Positions 63,194 through 64,000 of a DNA stretch of 64,000 nucleotides are shown one piece after another. A program made the position numbers and the translations under genes. Each line of letters begins with the position of its first letter. Position 1 is the first letter of the stretch. Below the pieces are notes generated by a model. The model searched no databases, was not told where the DNA came from, and saw only the letters and a list, made by a program, of their open reading frames with translations. Source of the DNA: Adineta steineri (Eukaryota; Rotifera; Eurotatoria; Adinetida; Adinetidae); contig CAJNOI010000062.1 of the NCBI GenBank assembly GCA_905250115.1, positions 104,249 to 168,248 of the forward strand. The letters are read 5' to 3'.

Positions 63194-63749
63194 AGCGCTA
63201 CAATAAAAAAATTTCTTATATAACGTAATATTAGAGCGACCCCTCCCCTCCCCTGGGTTATCAAATATCATCATTGGCTATCCCCTCCTCCTCCTAAACT
63301 AATTAATCCTATTCGATTAATTATAATAAGTAATTAAAATATATTAATCAAAAACAAATTGATATTTATGATCTGTAAGATAGTAGAAGTAAGTAAGACG
63401 TTCAAAATAAGTTTAATTGAAATATTCTTAAGAAGACATATTATCAACTTCATAAGTTCATGTTTATTACGAGAAATATAAGTGTTTGTACAATAACAAC
63501 GAATAAAAGTTTATTTTTCTTGTTTGATTAATAGTTTACTTGTTATATAATATGAGTTTTTTTATTTCGTGTCCAATATTCGTATATCCCTAATATCAAT
63601 ATGTACATCATCAAGCTATTCCCAAATCATCAATATATTTTTAATAAGATTTTATTTATAAAAAACATTTAGATCGCACATATTTTTACAATAAAAATTT
63701 ATTAACAATTTAATATAAAATATACAAACATTTTCTATATTTCGCCTGT
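63194..63749. other. Spacer with a G-rich patch on the minus strand
   Basis: At 63238-63257 the plus strand reads CGACCCCTCCCCTCCCCTGG, and at 63281-63292 it reads ATCCCCTCCTCC. This C-rich patch is exceptional in the AT-rich surroundings. It could form a G-quadruplex or i-motif and lies about 45 bases upstream of the small-peptide ATG. Confidence 0.5.
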
Positions 63750-64000
63750 CTAATTATCCAACAGTTCCGAAGAAGAAGAATATTCTTCCATACTATTTAA
63801 TAATGTCATAATATTACATAATAAGTCATTTTGTTGTGGTGGCAATACTGATTTTATTAAAGATTGAAACTGGTCATCCAAAATAAAAGGAATCAATAGT
63901 GCTTGTTTATTATTATAGATTTTTCTCTGTAATTCTGTTTGTTTTAGTTTTGCTTGTTCTTCTTGGGTTTGCGAATGATATTTTCCTTCTAAAATACTTT
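63750..64000 (-). CDS. Second copy of the tandem-duplicated unknown gene, cut by the window end
   Basis: From the window end the frame reads GKYHSQTQEEQAKLKQTELQ, then RKIYNNKQALLIPFILDDQF, and ends SSSSELLDN with TAG at 63750-63752. It matches the gene at 60681-61228 at most positions. Differences are mostly conservative in the acidic tail (CDIMTLLDSMEEYYSS in copy 1, CNIMTLLNSMEEYSSS here). The 3' flank is also shared (TATACAAACATTTTCTAT in both). The 5' part lies beyond the window. Confidence 0.65.
   Translation of the reverse strand, partial: SILEGKYHSQTQEEQAKLKQTELQRKIYNNKQALLIPFILDDQFQSLIKSVLPPQQNDLLCNIMTLLNSMEEYSSSSELLDN

Overview
This looks like nuclear DNA of a small invertebrate animal, most likely a bdelloid rotifer. 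The window is strongly AT-rich. Genes are split by very short GT-AG introns, often 50-60 bases. Clear animal genes are present: Sp and Sox transcription factors, an aminergic receptor and a Na+/K+-ATPase. They sit beside many relic genes and a bacterial-looking FG-GAP repeat exon. The bdelloid assignment is inference from gene families and genome style, not proof. Two assembly gaps are present (3830-3839 and 25074-25173).

The left part, about 1-23.6 kb, behaves as an accessory region. It holds relics of a kinase-like gene (204-834), an NYN-domain nuclease-like gene with a one-base frameshift (1772-2418), a polyketide ketosynthase without its active-site cysteine region (11270-12374), a P-loop ATPase (14514-15424) and an EGF-like fragment (18088-18210). 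It also holds an intact chimeric FG-GAP secreted protein (6060-8379), a cluster of three related coiled-coil genes (15795-17676) and an F-box-type gene with one in-frame stop (19107-20926). Repeats are dense here: a perfect 282-base inverted repeat (8763-9383), an 83-base tandem repeat, and about ten copies of a short GT-rich hairpin element found almost only in this part.

The right part, about 23.6-64 kb, is conserved and gene-like. On the minus strand are an Sp6-9-type zinc finger factor (23600-25058), a SoxC-like factor (30730-31919), adenylate kinase 3 (33056-33902), an unrecognised seven-exon gene (42258-44135), a 19-exon Na+/K+-ATPase alpha subunit (47858-52333) with a 10-base microexon, and two RING-H2 proteins (57565-58129 and 58774-59896). 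A tandemly duplicated unknown gene follows (60681-61228 and 63750 to the window end). On the plus strand are an SLC35E3-like transporter (26181-27182), a protein with three copies of a new-looking Cys/His repeat (28136-30465), an alpha-adrenergic/octopamine-like receptor (39414-41507) and two small or partial unknown genes.

No operon logic or shared pathway links these genes; neighbours are functionally independent, as expected for animal chromatin. No tRNA, rRNA or CRISPR array was recognised. The best candidates for undescribed biology are the C-x13-H-x6-C-x11-H-x4-H repeat protein, the coiled-coil gene cluster with a GC-rich insertion, the perfect palindrome and the GT-rich hairpin family.
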